Of a stretch of DNA of 14,947 nt, positions 6,653 through 13,851 are shown piece by piece. Positions within the stretch are counted from its first letter, which is position 1, and each line of letters opens with the position of its first letter. The position numbers and the translations under genes were made by a program. The notes under the pieces are model-generated. The model searched no databases, had not been told where the DNA came from, and saw only the letters and a list, made by a program, of their open reading frames with translations. The stretch covers positions 1-14,947 of the forward strand of contig VBBG01000035.1 in NCBI GenBank assembly GCA_005882905.1, in the 5' to 3' direction. The DNA is from Candidatus Bathyarchaeota archaeon (lineage in GTDB: Archaea > Thermoproteota > Bathyarchaeia > 40CM-2-53-6).

Positions 6653-7842
6653 CTGGTGGGCAACTTCGCAAGCTGATGAATCACGTTCTCCCGAATCGTA
6701 TGCGGATTAGGAAGAGACCCAGTTACTCGTCCCTTCTCCAACAGTCTCTCCAGCATTCGTTTGGTCTTGCTTCCGCATTTCCGACATACTGGGGCGGGAG
6801 CATGCTCCGTAACAACGTATTCTAGGAGACATTGAACGCATCTCCAGACTTCTTTCCTGCCCCCGAGCTTTCCTCGCTTTGCGACAGGTTTCCCAGCAGC
6901 CTCGACGATATCCATCGCAAAATCTACACTAGGTGCGTTGCTCACGGTGGTGCCTACCCCGAACCCGTCAGCGCCAGCGTCAGAGAACGTTCTGACTGAC
7001 TCGTCATCAAGACCGCCAGACACGTAGATTTTCACGTTCTTGAATCCTCTCAAGTCGAGCTCCCACCGCACCTCCTTGATTATATCGGCGAAGTTGCCTC
7101 GCCTAGACCCCGGCGTGTCTAAACGCACACCGAACAGTCTCCCTCCGAGGGCTTCCGCGGCCATGATCGCCTCAGTCTTTTCGTCACAGTACGTGTCAAC
7201 AAGCATTATTCTGGGAACATCCTCCGGCATGTGCTCGTCGTAGCTCTTCCAGGCGCTGACCTGATCTCCCATCGCGATGATTAAAGAATGCGGCATTGTG
7301 CCGGAAGGATTCTTGCCCAACAACCTTGCGCCTGCTAGGCTGGAAACCGCGTCGAATCCTCCGATGTAGCATGCTCGATCGATCATCGGTGCGAGAACTG
7401 GGTGGGCTCTGCGAATTCCGAAGGAAAGGATTGTCTTGGTGCCTGCGGATCTTCTGACTCTGGCTGCCATGGTTGCTATTCCGGAGGCATGGCAGAGTAG
7501 ACCGAGCAGAGGCGTTTCGTACGTGCAGAAATCAACGTACCGACCCTCGAGAACCATTACTGGCTCGCGAATACCTGAGGCGTCACTGGCGTGGAAGAGC
7601 GTGCCCTCGGGAAACGACTTGACATCAACGTTGATGTCTTCGAGAAGATGTACGGCTTCTTCGACGCCTGCGAGTATTCCCCATTCCCAGTTCTTGGGAA
7701 GAGAGCTTGTAGTGATCTCGGCGGTAACGTGGAGATCTGCTAGTCCTTCTTTTTCGAGTATCTCTCTGGTGCGACTAAAGTAGACATCCGTGGTTACGCC
7801 ATTCTTGATCTCTTCTTCGGTGGCTACGTGAAACTTTCGCAA
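6649..7842 (-). CDS. Nicotinate phosphoribosyltransferase, archaeal type with C-terminal zinc ribbon
   Basis: A 397-residue enzyme that makes nicotinate mononucleotide from nicotinate and PRPP (NAD salvage). DVYFSRT near the N terminus is the usual substrate-site segment (family: 'D.Y..r'). FGIRRAHPVLAPMIDRACYIGGFDAVSS matches the conserved core (shown here in two overlapping parts: FGIRRAHP and RACYIGGFDAVSS). GVRLDTPGSRRG and YVSGGLDDESV are the barrel phosphate-binding loops. The C terminus has a zinc ribbon (CVQC 335-338, CRKC 353-356), as in the Thermoplasma-type enzyme. The frame is closed by a TAA immediately before the TTG at 7842-7840, which must be the start or lie before it. NAD kinase is on the opposite strand nearby, so both ends of NAD(P) metabolism are in this window. 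Confidence 0.92.
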   Translation of the reverse strand: MRKFHVATEEEIKNGVTTDVYFSRTREILEKEGLADLHVTAEITTSSLPKNWEWGILAGVEEAVHLLEDINVDVKSFPEGTLFHASDASGIREPVMVLEGRYVDFCTYETPLLGLLCHASGIATMAARVRRSAGTKTILSFGIRRAHPVLAPMIDRACYIGGFDAVSSLAGARLLGKNPSGTMPHSLIIAMGDQVSAWKSYDEHMPEDVPRIMLVDTYCDEKTEAIMAAEALGGRLFGVRLDTPGSRRGNFADIIKEVRWELDLRGFKNVKIYVSGGLDDESVRTFSDAGADGFGVGTTVSNAPSVDFAMDIVEAAGKPVAKRGKLGGRKEVWRCVQCLLEYVVTEHAPAPVCRKCGSKTKRMLERLLEKGRVTGSLPNPHTIRENVIHQLAKLPTS

Positions 7843-7930
7843 TTATCTTCTGACTCGTCCAGTTGGGTATTCTTTCAAGATATGTTCTATTGTGAACTCC
7901 GAGATTGGAGCTGGAGCTTGGTCTGACAAG

Positions 7931-7938
7931 CTATATCT
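7931..7938 (+). promoter_or_regulatory. TATA-like box of the GfcR-like gene
   Basis: CTATATCT lies about 36-43 nt before the GTG start, in the spacer shared with the divergent nicotinate phosphoribosyltransferase gene. It would give a leader of about 10-15 nt. On the other strand, ACATATCTTG-like sequence near 7880-7890 may serve the nicotinate phosphoribosyltransferase gene. Confidence 0.35.
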
Positions 7939-7973
7939 AGGCACTTGCTCTCAGTTCGCACACGGGATTTGTT

Positions 7974-8597
7974 GTGAGATCTCTAGAGGAGCTTGCCAAG
8001 AAAGCCCTCGAGCTCAAAGAGCGCGGCATGTCTACATATGAGATCGCTGATGAGCTGAAAGTCCAGGCGGATACAGTTGTTTGGCTTCTGCTGCATGGAA
8101 AGGATGGGGTCAAGCCGAAGGACGCTTACGATGTCTATGTGAACTGGAACCCGATAGGATCCAGCGTGCGTCGTCTGACACTCGTCGGGCGAGCGATGGC
8201 AGATATGGTCCGCGAAGCTGTTGATCAAGGGTCCATGGACGAGCCTGAGGTCGTGGCTGGGATTGAAGCTGGGGGTATGGCACTCGGTCTCATAGTTGCC
8301 CGATCGTTAGGAAAGCCGGTAGCATCGGTGAGGCCCCAGAGGCTCGGCGAAAAGAAAGTTGCTGGCGCTGTGAATCCAAGCTTCTCAGCGGTGGAGGGCA
8401 AGAAGGTGTTGATCGTTGACACTATTCTCCGGATGGGAGAGACGATCCGCGCGGCTGTTGAGACGCTTCAGAGTGTGAAGTCGAAACCGGTCGGAGTAAC
8501 AGTTCTAGCTAACAAGAGTGGAAAGGATAGTATCGAAGGGATTCCCATCAGATCTCTGGTTGAGCTTCTGCCCGTGGCAAAACAGCCCCATGCATAG
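7974..8597 (+). CDS. HTH-phosphoribosyltransferase regulator (GfcR / PyrE-like family)
   Basis: A 207-residue protein. The N-terminal helix-turn-helix (about 1-42; LELKERGMSTYEIADELKV) is followed by a type I phosphoribosyltransferase fold: VVAGIEAGGMALGLIVA (about 91-107) and the PRPP-loop position VLIVDTILRMGETI. This arrangement is typical of archaeal 'orotate phosphoribosyltransferase-like' proteins, of which haloarchaeal GfcR is a transcription regulator of sugar metabolism. The usual acidic pair of the PRPP loop (DD) is D-T here and the loop is altered, so binding of a sugar-phosphate ligand without catalysis is plausible. The start is the GTG at 7974. Targets are not visible; it stands next to the nicotinate phosphoribosyltransferase gene and upstream of a small DNA-binding-like gene. 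Confidence 0.8.
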   Translation: MRSLEELAKKALELKERGMSTYEIADELKVQADTVVWLLLHGKDGVKPKDAYDVYVNWNPIGSSVRRLTLVGRAMADMVREAVDQGSMDEPEVVAGIEAGGMALGLIVARSLGKPVASVRPQRLGEKKVAGAVNPSFSAVEGKKVLIVDTILRMGETIRAAVETLQSVKSKPVGVTVLANKSGKDSIEGIPIRSLVELLPVAKQPHA

Positions 8598-8666
8598 CCA
8601 ACGTGTCTTGCTGTAGATCCATTATGGTATACTGGGATATCGAGAATCGACAGCGCAAGGTGGGGG

Positions 8667-8674
8667 TTATATCC
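8667..8674 (+). promoter_or_regulatory. TATA-like box upstream of the small RHH-like gene
   Basis: TTATATCC, embedded in a G-rich stretch, is about 33-40 nt before the ATA codon at 8707. Transcription would begin near 8695, at or just before the Shine-Dalgarno-like GGAG (8694-8697). Confidence 0.4.
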
Positions 8675-8706
8675 TAGGGTAGCGTCTGATCAAGGAGAGT
8701 GAAAGA

Positions 8707-8931
8707 ATAACGGCTACAAAGTTCATGCAGTCTCTAGACCCGCAGATCTACGCCCAGCTGAGAAAGATGGCGAAAGATCGAGGGATTACCATGCAGGAGC
8801 TCATCCGAGCAGTAATCGTGCCTGACTGGATGAAAAGGGCTGGCAGTTCGCGCCCTGGCTCGAGTCCGAGCAAGGCCGGTCGAAGACCGGGCCGCAGGCT
8901 GCGACGCATTAGGCCAGCGATAACTGCGTAG
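8707..8931 (+). CDS. Small ribbon-helix-helix-like basic protein
   Basis: A 74-residue protein if it starts at the ATA at 8707; 68 residues if it starts at the ATG at 8725. TKFMQSLDPQIYAQLRK, then MAKDRGITMQELIRAVI, is the strand-helix-helix pattern of ribbon-helix-helix DNA-binding proteins. The tail (residues from about 45) is rich in Arg, Pro and Gly and strongly basic. Starting at the ATG would cut into the beta strand. The only Shine-Dalgarno-like site, GGAGAGTGA (8694-8702), is spaced correctly for the ATA and too far (about 22 nt) from the ATG. No partner toxin gene is adjacent, so it looks like a stand-alone DNA-binding protein rather than an antitoxin. Function otherwise unknown. Confidence 0.65.
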   Translation: MTATKFMQSLDPQIYAQLRKMAKDRGITMQELIRAVIVPDWMKRAGSSRPGSSPSKAGRRPGRRLRRIRPAITA

Positions 8932-9097
8932 ACAATCCGAGACGGACCCTCAGTCCCGGGACCCACCCCCGAAGACGGCCCTTTTTCATAGCCGTGAAAG
9001 TTCGCACGGTCTGCTTGATACCTCCGCCCGGTTTGGGTGATCGGAAGCCTAGTCTTATCTTCCTCCGACGACAACGGCTTGACCGAGGGTTGGCGAG
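8932..9097. other. Short noncoding spacer with a possible T-rich terminator
   Basis: Between the RHH-like gene and the aldehyde dehydrogenase gene. ACGGC and GCCGT (about 8974-8994) flank a loop containing CTTTTTC, a weak terminator-like arrangement on the plus strand. GAGGGT (9085-9090) is the likely ribosome-binding site of the next gene. Nothing else was seen. Confidence 0.3.
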
Positions 9098-10684
9098 TTG
9101 CAGGTAACCTCTGAACCGAAGAAGGTAACCTATGTCACGCTACTAGCGGATGAGAGTATTCACCCGCGATACGAGGAGGCATTGAAACAAGTTGAGAAAG
9201 ATTTTGGAAGACACTATCCAATGCACATCGGTGGGCGCCAAGTCTTCGCGAGCGCAGGCGAATTCGAGCTACGGAGCCCACTTGATTCAAGCATTCTGTT
9301 GGGCTATTTCCAGAAAGGCACTGCAGAGTTTGCACGCAAGGCCCTTGAGGCGGCTAATGAGAATTTCGAGTCATGGAGCGACAGACCCTGGACTGAGCGA
9401 GTTGCGCTCGTGCGAAAGGCCGCGGAGATAATTGAGAAACGCCAGTTCTACTTGGCCGCACTGATAACCTACGAGGTTGGCAAGAACAGGTACGAGGCGA
9501 TCGCGGAGGTCAACGAAGCCGCGGATATGCTCCGGTACTATGCTCGTGTGATGGAGGAGAATCATGGCTACGTTAGGCCGATGGATCGAATTGTCCCTGG
9601 CGAGAACAGTAAGAGCGTGTTACGCCCGCACGGTGTCTGGGCTGTTGTCAGTCCGTTCAACTTCCCCCTAGCGCTAGCCGGGAGCATGATCTGCGGAGCG
9701 CTGATCACCGGCAACACCGTGGTCTTCAAGCCAACAAGTGAGGCGCCGTTCACCGCGCTAAAGCTGTACGAGATTCTTGTCGAGGCCGGAATCCCCGCCG
9801 GCGTCATTAACTACGTCACGGGTCCCGGCAGTTCTTTCGGTGCTGAATTTACGAGTAACCCGTTGGTGGCTGGGATTGCTTTTACTGGTTCTAAGGATGT
9901 TGGAATGCAGCTCTACAGGGATTTTGTCTCCAAGCAGTCGTATCCGAAGCCGTTCATTGCTGAGATGGGAAGCAAGAACCCGGCCATTGTAACGGCGAAG
10001 GCGGACCTGGACAAGGCTGCCGAGGGCGTTGTGAAGGGAGCCTACGGCTATGGAGGTCAGAAGTGCAGCGCGACTTCCAGGGTCTACGTGGAGCGGGGCG
10101 TCAGAGAAGACTTTCTAAAGATTCTCAAGTCGAAAGTCGACAAGATCGTCGTAGGCGACCCGCGACAGAAGGCAACCTTCGTGGGTCCAGTGATTGATGA
10201 TAAGGCGTTCAAGAAGTATCAGCGAGCGGTCGAGCAGGCCAAAAGGGACGGCGGCAAGATCCTGGCAGGTGGAGAAGCTCCGAAGGCTCAGTTGCCCAAA
10301 GGATACTATGTTACGCCTACAGTTGTGACGGGTCTGCCTCCTGATCATAGGCTGATGAAGGAGGAATTGTTCGTGCCGTTCGTCGCCGTCGACGAATTCA
10401 AGACCCTTGACGAAGCGCTTGAGAAGGCCAACCAGACCGAGTTCGGGCTGACGGCCGGGGTCTTCAGCAAGGACCCGAAGGAGGTGGGCGAGTTCTTCAA
10501 GAACATCAACTTCGGCGTGACCTACGCTAACCGGAAGGGTGGAGCTACGACCGGGGCGTGGCCCGGTGCGCAGCCGTTCGGGGGCTGGAAGGGGAGCGGC
10601 GCTACCGGCAAGGGTGTCGGGGGTCCCTACTATCTGCTCCAGTTCATGCATGAGCAGGCTCAGACCATAGTGGAAGACTCCTAG
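9098..10684 (+). CDS. Aldehyde dehydrogenase, 1-pyrroline-5-carboxylate dehydrogenase-like
   Basis: A 528-residue NAD(P)-dependent aldehyde dehydrogenase. Visible residues: SPFNFP with the catalytic Asn (N188), TGNTVVFKPTSEAP for cofactor binding, FTGS (262-265), general base Glu in AEMGSKNP (E289), and nucleophilic Cys in GGQKCSATSR (C323). The GQKCSA.SR form of the active site, the length above 500 and the N-terminal IGGRQV region are those of glutamate-semialdehyde (P5C) dehydrogenases, which end proline or ornithine breakdown in glutamate. Related subfamilies share much of this, so the substrate is not certain. The start is the TTG at 9098, 7 nt after GAGGGT. No proline dehydrogenase gene is in the window. 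A hairpin with a T-tract follows 42 nt after the stop. Confidence 0.88.
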   Translation: MQVTSEPKKVTYVTLLADESIHPRYEEALKQVEKDFGRHYPMHIGGRQVFASAGEFELRSPLDSSILLGYFQKGTAEFARKALEAANENFESWSDRPWTERVALVRKAAEIIEKRQFYLAALITYEVGKNRYEAIAEVNEAADMLRYYARVMEENHGYVRPMDRIVPGENSKSVLRPHGVWAVVSPFNFPLALAGSMICGALITGNTVVFKPTSEAPFTALKLYEILVEAGIPAGVINYVTGPGSSFGAEFTSNPLVAGIAFTGSKDVGMQLYRDFVSKQSYPKPFIAEMGSKNPAIVTAKADLDKAAEGVVKGAYGYGGQKCSATSRVYVERGVREDFLKILKSKVDKIVVGDPRQKATFVGPVIDDKAFKKYQRAVEQAKRDGGKILAGGEAPKAQLPKGYYVTPTVVTGLPPDHRLMKEELFVPFVAVDEFKTLDEALEKANQTEFGLTAGVFSKDPKEVGEFFKNINFGVTYANRKGGATTGAWPGAQPFGGWKGSGATGKGVGGPYYLLQFMHEQAQTIVEDS

Positions 10685-10725
10685 GACTCTGAACGTCCCC
10701 CCCGGGGAGGGGTGCCGACGGCGGT

Positions 10726-10747
10726 AACCCGATTTCGGGGTTCTTTT
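10726..10747 (+). terminator. Hairpin with T-tract after the aldehyde dehydrogenase gene
   Basis: AACCC and GGGTT (10726-10730 and 10738-10742) form a stem that may be extended by a G-C pair, and the sequence runs into TTCTTTT. A second GC hairpin (TCCCC-CCC-GGGGA, 10696-10708) lies just before it. Position and T-tract fit a transcription end for the plus-strand gene. Confidence 0.5.
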
Positions 10748-11096
10748 GCCAATCGTGCGGTGTTCTAAGCCTGTAACAGGCGGATTGTTGGGGTTGGGAA
10801 CCAGCCGGAACCGCAAGGAAAACGAGCATTCACTAGCATGGGCCTGGATATTCGGCCATGCGTTAGATGGGGTTTCGTTGAGCGGGTTGAGGAAGTGTGT
10901 GTAAGAACCCGTCTCTCTTGGATTGTCTTGGGTCCCGTGGCCGCGCGCACACTGCAGTTGAAGATTTTTGAAAAAGAATTCTTGGTTTTTCTTTCACGCT
11001 CTTTTTTTCGAATTTTTGATTTCTATTGTTACGATTTTTTGGAGCTAGGAGAGCGAAACTGTCGTGCTTGAAGGGTTCATTCCAATTTTTCGGCTT
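10748..11096. other. Noncoding spacer with hairpins and a T-rich tract
   Basis: No convincing gene on either strand. It contains GCCTG-TAA-CAGGC (about 10770-10782) and a bulged stem with loop TGGATATTC (10836-10861). A longer-range pairing joins AGTGTGTG (about 10893-10900) to CGCACACT (about 10947-10954). From about 10965 to 11040 it becomes very T-rich, with runs of 7 T (11002-11008) and 6 T (11035-11040). The T-runs suit termination of plus-strand transcripts. The paired segments before them could be a small structured RNA, but I could not match them to SRP RNA, RNase P RNA or tRNA. Confidence 0.4.
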
Positions 11097-12323
11097 TCAA
11101 CCGTTTAGCGTTGATAACTTGGGTGGCGTCGAGGCAAGCTCGTCTATCATCTTGAGGAATCCTTCTTCAGCCCCGATCGGAAAAACTCCAGAGGCGGCTA
11201 CGGTGTGGCCATCGCCGAATCCCCCCATCCTTTCACAAGAGTCAGGGAGTATCCTGGAAAGTGGCGGCCGCGTGCCGCTCTGTATCATCTTAGCGAGAGG
11301 TTGCGGAGCTCGTCCGGAGACTTTGACCAAAGATGATGGGAGTCTGCCCCATCCCGGAACGTCTGGAGGCACGTTCATCATTCCTATCAGGTACTTGACG
11401 GGGTTGACGAGTCCCTGGTAGCTGAGGTATGAGCAGAAGCTTCCTACGACTTTGCCGCTCATCCCTTGGTAGTTGTCTCTGGCGTGAAACCATTGAACGT
11501 TCCTCAATTGTGAGAGGCCGTTCTGACGGATCGTGCTTAGCAATTTCTGGTTCGCATTCTTCCTCTCTTCTTCGAGACGCTCTGCTTCTGTGAGAACATC
11601 ATTGTCAAAGCCTTCGATGCATGCCTTGATGCCGATCTCTGGCCCGTTTCGATAGTATCCAACGGACCCGAGAACGTTCAACATCGTTGAAGATCTGCTC
11701 GGGGAAAGAGATCTTCCCGGCAGCTCAATCCGCAAGCCACCCTTCTGGGTCCGACGAACAATCCCGTTCCTCTCGCCATCTTCGAGAGCCATTCTGTTCA
11801 GACCCTGAATCTCGCCAGGTATTTCGTTAGAGCCGATGATCGCGAGATGCGCCAAATTGGTGAATGAAGGATCAAGGGTCTTGGCAAAGAGATAGGCGAT
11901 GGTCGCTGAACAGGCGTCTCTTTCACCAGAGAATCCGTTGAGTTCTGGGTTCAGATTATGGATTGACGGATCGTTCACTTCCGTCGTGTCGTGGTGATCC
12001 AGTGCGAGGATCAAGTTGTTGGAACGGTTGAACCTGCTCAGCCATTCCACATGTCCCGATCCAATGTCGGCGTAAACAACAACTCGTCGGGGTCCGCCTT
12101 CCACATCTCTTACAATTTCCGGGTAGAGCTTGTCGACACATATGAGGGGCGTCTGAAGACTGAGCTTCTCTAAGGAAACTTTTGTCAGAGCCGCGGAGCA
12201 GAGTCCATCAGCCTCATCATGATGAATGACGATGCTGTCTTTGAGGCTGGACTCTTCTATCGCCGCCTTCGCTCTGATCAGATTTCTCTGAAAACCGTCG
12301 AGATCAGCCGTTTCCAGAGGCAC
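11097..12323 (-). CDS. DHH/DHHA1 family phosphoesterase (RecJ-like, possibly GAN/Cdc45-related)
   Basis: A 408-residue protein. The DHH domain shows motif I HHDEADG (34-40), motif II YADIGSG with D86, and motif III LALDHHD with DHH at 109-111. The C-terminal DHHA1 domain ends with DGHTVAASGVFP (371-382), the 'GGH..AaG' substrate-binding motif. Such proteins are 5'-3' single-strand nucleases or oligonucleotide phosphodiesterases; in archaea one group (GAN/Cdc45) works with GINS in the replisome. Where motif IV usually has Asp, this protein has AIIGSNEIPG (161-170), so one metal ligand may be missing. The GTG start follows directly on the stop codon of the NSUN frame, so translation is probably coupled. 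Whether it is GAN, Cdc45-like or another branch cannot be decided from sequence alone. Confidence 0.82.
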   Translation of the reverse strand: MPLETADLDGFQRNLIRAKAAIEESSLKDSIVIHHDEADGLCSAALTKVSLEKLSLQTPLICVDKLYPEIVRDVEGGPRRVVVYADIGSGHVEWLSRFNRSNNLILALDHHDTTEVNDPSIHNLNPELNGFSGERDACSATIAYLFAKTLDPSFTNLAHLAIIGSNEIPGEIQGLNRMALEDGERNGIVRRTQKGGLRIELPGRSLSPSRSSTMLNVLGSVGYYRNGPEIGIKACIEGFDNDVLTEAERLEEERKNANQKLLSTIRQNGLSQLRNVQWFHARDNYQGMSGKVVGSFCSYLSYQGLVNPVKYLIGMMNVPPDVPGWGRLPSSLVKVSGRAPQPLAKMIQSGTRPPLSRILPDSCERMGGFGDGHTVAASGVFPIGAEEGFLKMIDELASTPPKLSTLNG

Positions 12324-13397
12324 CTACGGTTTGATGAACCGTGCGATGAAGTAACCCGCGCCATCGAGTTCGGGATCGAACCTCTGACTCAGAGCTTTCG
12401 AATCGAGACATCCACTTCCTACAATGGGACGAGCATCCGTCTCGATGAGCCCCAGCTCATTCTCTGCGAATCTGACCACACCCTCGCATTCTTCGCCCGT
12501 AATTGTGCAGACGCTGTAGACTATTGTCCCTCCCTTCTTGACCAAGGCCGTTGCTGCTCAGAGCCTGGGCGTTACGCCCAGTCCGGTGCATGGAGGATCG
12601 ACAAGCACCTTGTCCGCCCTCAACGTGTAGTCTAGATGAGCGTACCTGGAATCGTGAGCGATGAGCTGATAGTTCTTGCAGTGTAGCCTTTCGAGATGTT
12701 CTCTCGCCTTTTCGGTCTTCCGCGTATTTCTGTCGAAGCCGACAACCCTGGCCCTGTTATCGCTCAACTGGCAGAGATAGGACATCTTCCCCGCGGGAGA
12801 ACAATTGAGGTCGACGATCACATCCTCCGGCATAGGATCTAAGACATGACATGCAACCATAGATGGGAGCGATTGAAGATGGATTAGTCCAGACTCGTAC
12901 CATCTGGATTCTCGGAGGGGAGGAAGGCGGAATCTGCTACTTAGAATCTCGACAGCGATGCCCTGATGATAGTTCAAGATCGCGGTCTCGCCCTGTCGTG
13001 CTATTCCAGACCCAACCAGAACACCGTTCTGATCCTGCACCGTTGCCTTCATTCCGGACCGGAGACCCTGACAGTTCTTCACTCCTGGGGAGTAGAGGTG
13101 GGCCCCTTGCATCACCGCCTCCGCCGCAAAACGGTCAGCCAGTACCGGTATCCCTTCCCGAGTCACCGTCTGTTCCGCCACGGGAAGATACGCCGCTTCA
13201 GGGATGGTTTTGTGAAGCCCTATGTCGAAGCCCTCAGAACGCATACTCTCGACGGTTTCCATTTTCGTACAGGGAGGACCGTTCAATCGGAAATGGTATC
13301 TTGGTCCCATCCCACTGAGCGATTCTAACACGTTCCCGAGGCGCCCATCGTATACGGTTTCGAGGGATCGACGAAGAGCCGCGTCGATGTGTAATAT
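12324..13397 (-). pseudogene. PUA-NSUN RNA (cytosine-5) methyltransferase, interrupted by in-frame UGA and a short deletion
   Basis: Homologous to archaeal NOL1/NOP2/Sun methyltransferases (rRNA or tRNA m5C). Reading from the ATA at 13397: a helical N terminus (ALRRSLETVYDGRLGNVLESL, in part), RYHFRLN, ADRFAAEAVMQGAHLYSPGV, then a PUA domain (GMKATVQDQNGVLVGSGIA). The SAM-binding motif I is VDLNCSPAGKM and motif IV is VDPPCTGLGVTPRL. A TGA then occurs (12560-12558), and the same frame continues AATALVKKGGTIVYSVCT to 12324. Relatives have about 20 more residues between PRL and the AAAxLxKxGG part. The stop separates motif IV from YSVCT, which bears the nucleophilic Cys. The upstream part would end near residue 279; the downstream part could restart at TTG 12545. 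A real pseudogene, a split gene or an assembly or sequencing error are all possible. Confidence 0.8.
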
Positions 13398-13460
13398 CGC
13401 ATTCTCACCCTGGACAGTCAGAATTGAACACCCGGGTTCAGTGCCACTCCCCTTTCCGAC

Positions 13461-13467
13461 TTAATTA
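13461..13467. promoter_or_regulatory. Symmetrical TATA-like box between NSUN and zinc-ribbon genes
   Basis: TTAATTA reads the same on both strands. It lies about 38-44 nt before the plus-strand zinc-ribbon gene (13505) and about 64 nt before the minus-strand NSUN start at 13397. For NSUN this gives a leader of about 40 nt containing GGGTGA; for the zinc-ribbon gene a short leader. It could serve one or both genes. Confidence 0.4.
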
Positions 13468-13504
13468 CCCTCGACTAGCGTGCCACCGCACACATGGTGT
13501 GGGC

Positions 13505-13708
13505 TTGACCAGAACTGTCTTGGAGCTACACTGTATTAAGTGCGGGACCAATTTCGAGAAGAGCTTCGAACAGAGACGCGGCGATGCAGACCTATCAGAA
13601 GGCGAGATGGTCCGGCTCGAAGACTCAACGTGCCCGAACAGGTGCGGCGGCGAATGGTTCGCTATCGAGAAGCACCACCCAATTCGAAGGTTCAAGCGTC
13701 ACTACTGA
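13505..13708 (+). CDS. Small zinc-ribbon-like protein, function unknown
   Basis: A 67-residue protein from the TTG at 13505 (a GTG at 13499 is the alternative, two residues longer). Two cysteine pairs stand about 30 residues apart: CIKC (10-13) in LELHCIKCGTNFEKSF and CPNRC (43-47) in STCPNRCGGEWF. That is a zinc-ribbon arrangement with a CxxxC second knuckle. The middle is acidic (GDADLSEGEMVRLED) and the C terminus basic (RRFKRHY). GGTG at 13496-13499 may be the ribosome-binding site for the TTG. I do not recognise the family; small single-ribbon proteins in archaea often bind RNA or a larger complex. It is divergent from the NSUN gene. Confidence 0.65.
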   Translation: MTRTVLELHCIKCGTNFEKSFEQRRGDADLSEGEMVRLEDSTCPNRCGGEWFAIEKHHPIRRFKRHY

Positions 13709-13851
13709 AAGGGTCTTCCCGCCTCATAATCCAGCTTCTGTCTTCTCACGACTATTGATAATGACTATCGATGAACCGTTAGGGGTTACTCAACGCTTAA
13801 GCAGGGTCGAAGGAGCCTACTTGAGGCTGAGTCTGAGCCATAGGTGGTTGA

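Noticed and set aside
8707..8931. Antitoxin of a toxin-antitoxin pair
   Set aside because: No small toxin-like gene is adjacent; the next gene is a full-length aldehyde dehydrogenase 166 nt away.
10770..10960. SRP (7S) RNA gene
   Set aside because: TGTAAC is present, but the conserved helix 8 signal and the pairing of the two ends could not be found.
11097..12323. Long plus-strand frames opposite the DHH and NSUN genes (for example 12219-12635)
   Set aside because: They are antisense to well-supported genes and show no recognisable protein features.
2401..12581. Recurrent perfect hairpins with 3-nt loops (2401-2417, about 8875-8889, about 10770-10782, 12565-12581)
   Set aside because: About one 7-bp and four 6-bp examples are expected by chance in 15 kb, and two of those seen lie in coding sequence, so they are not evidence of a repeat family.
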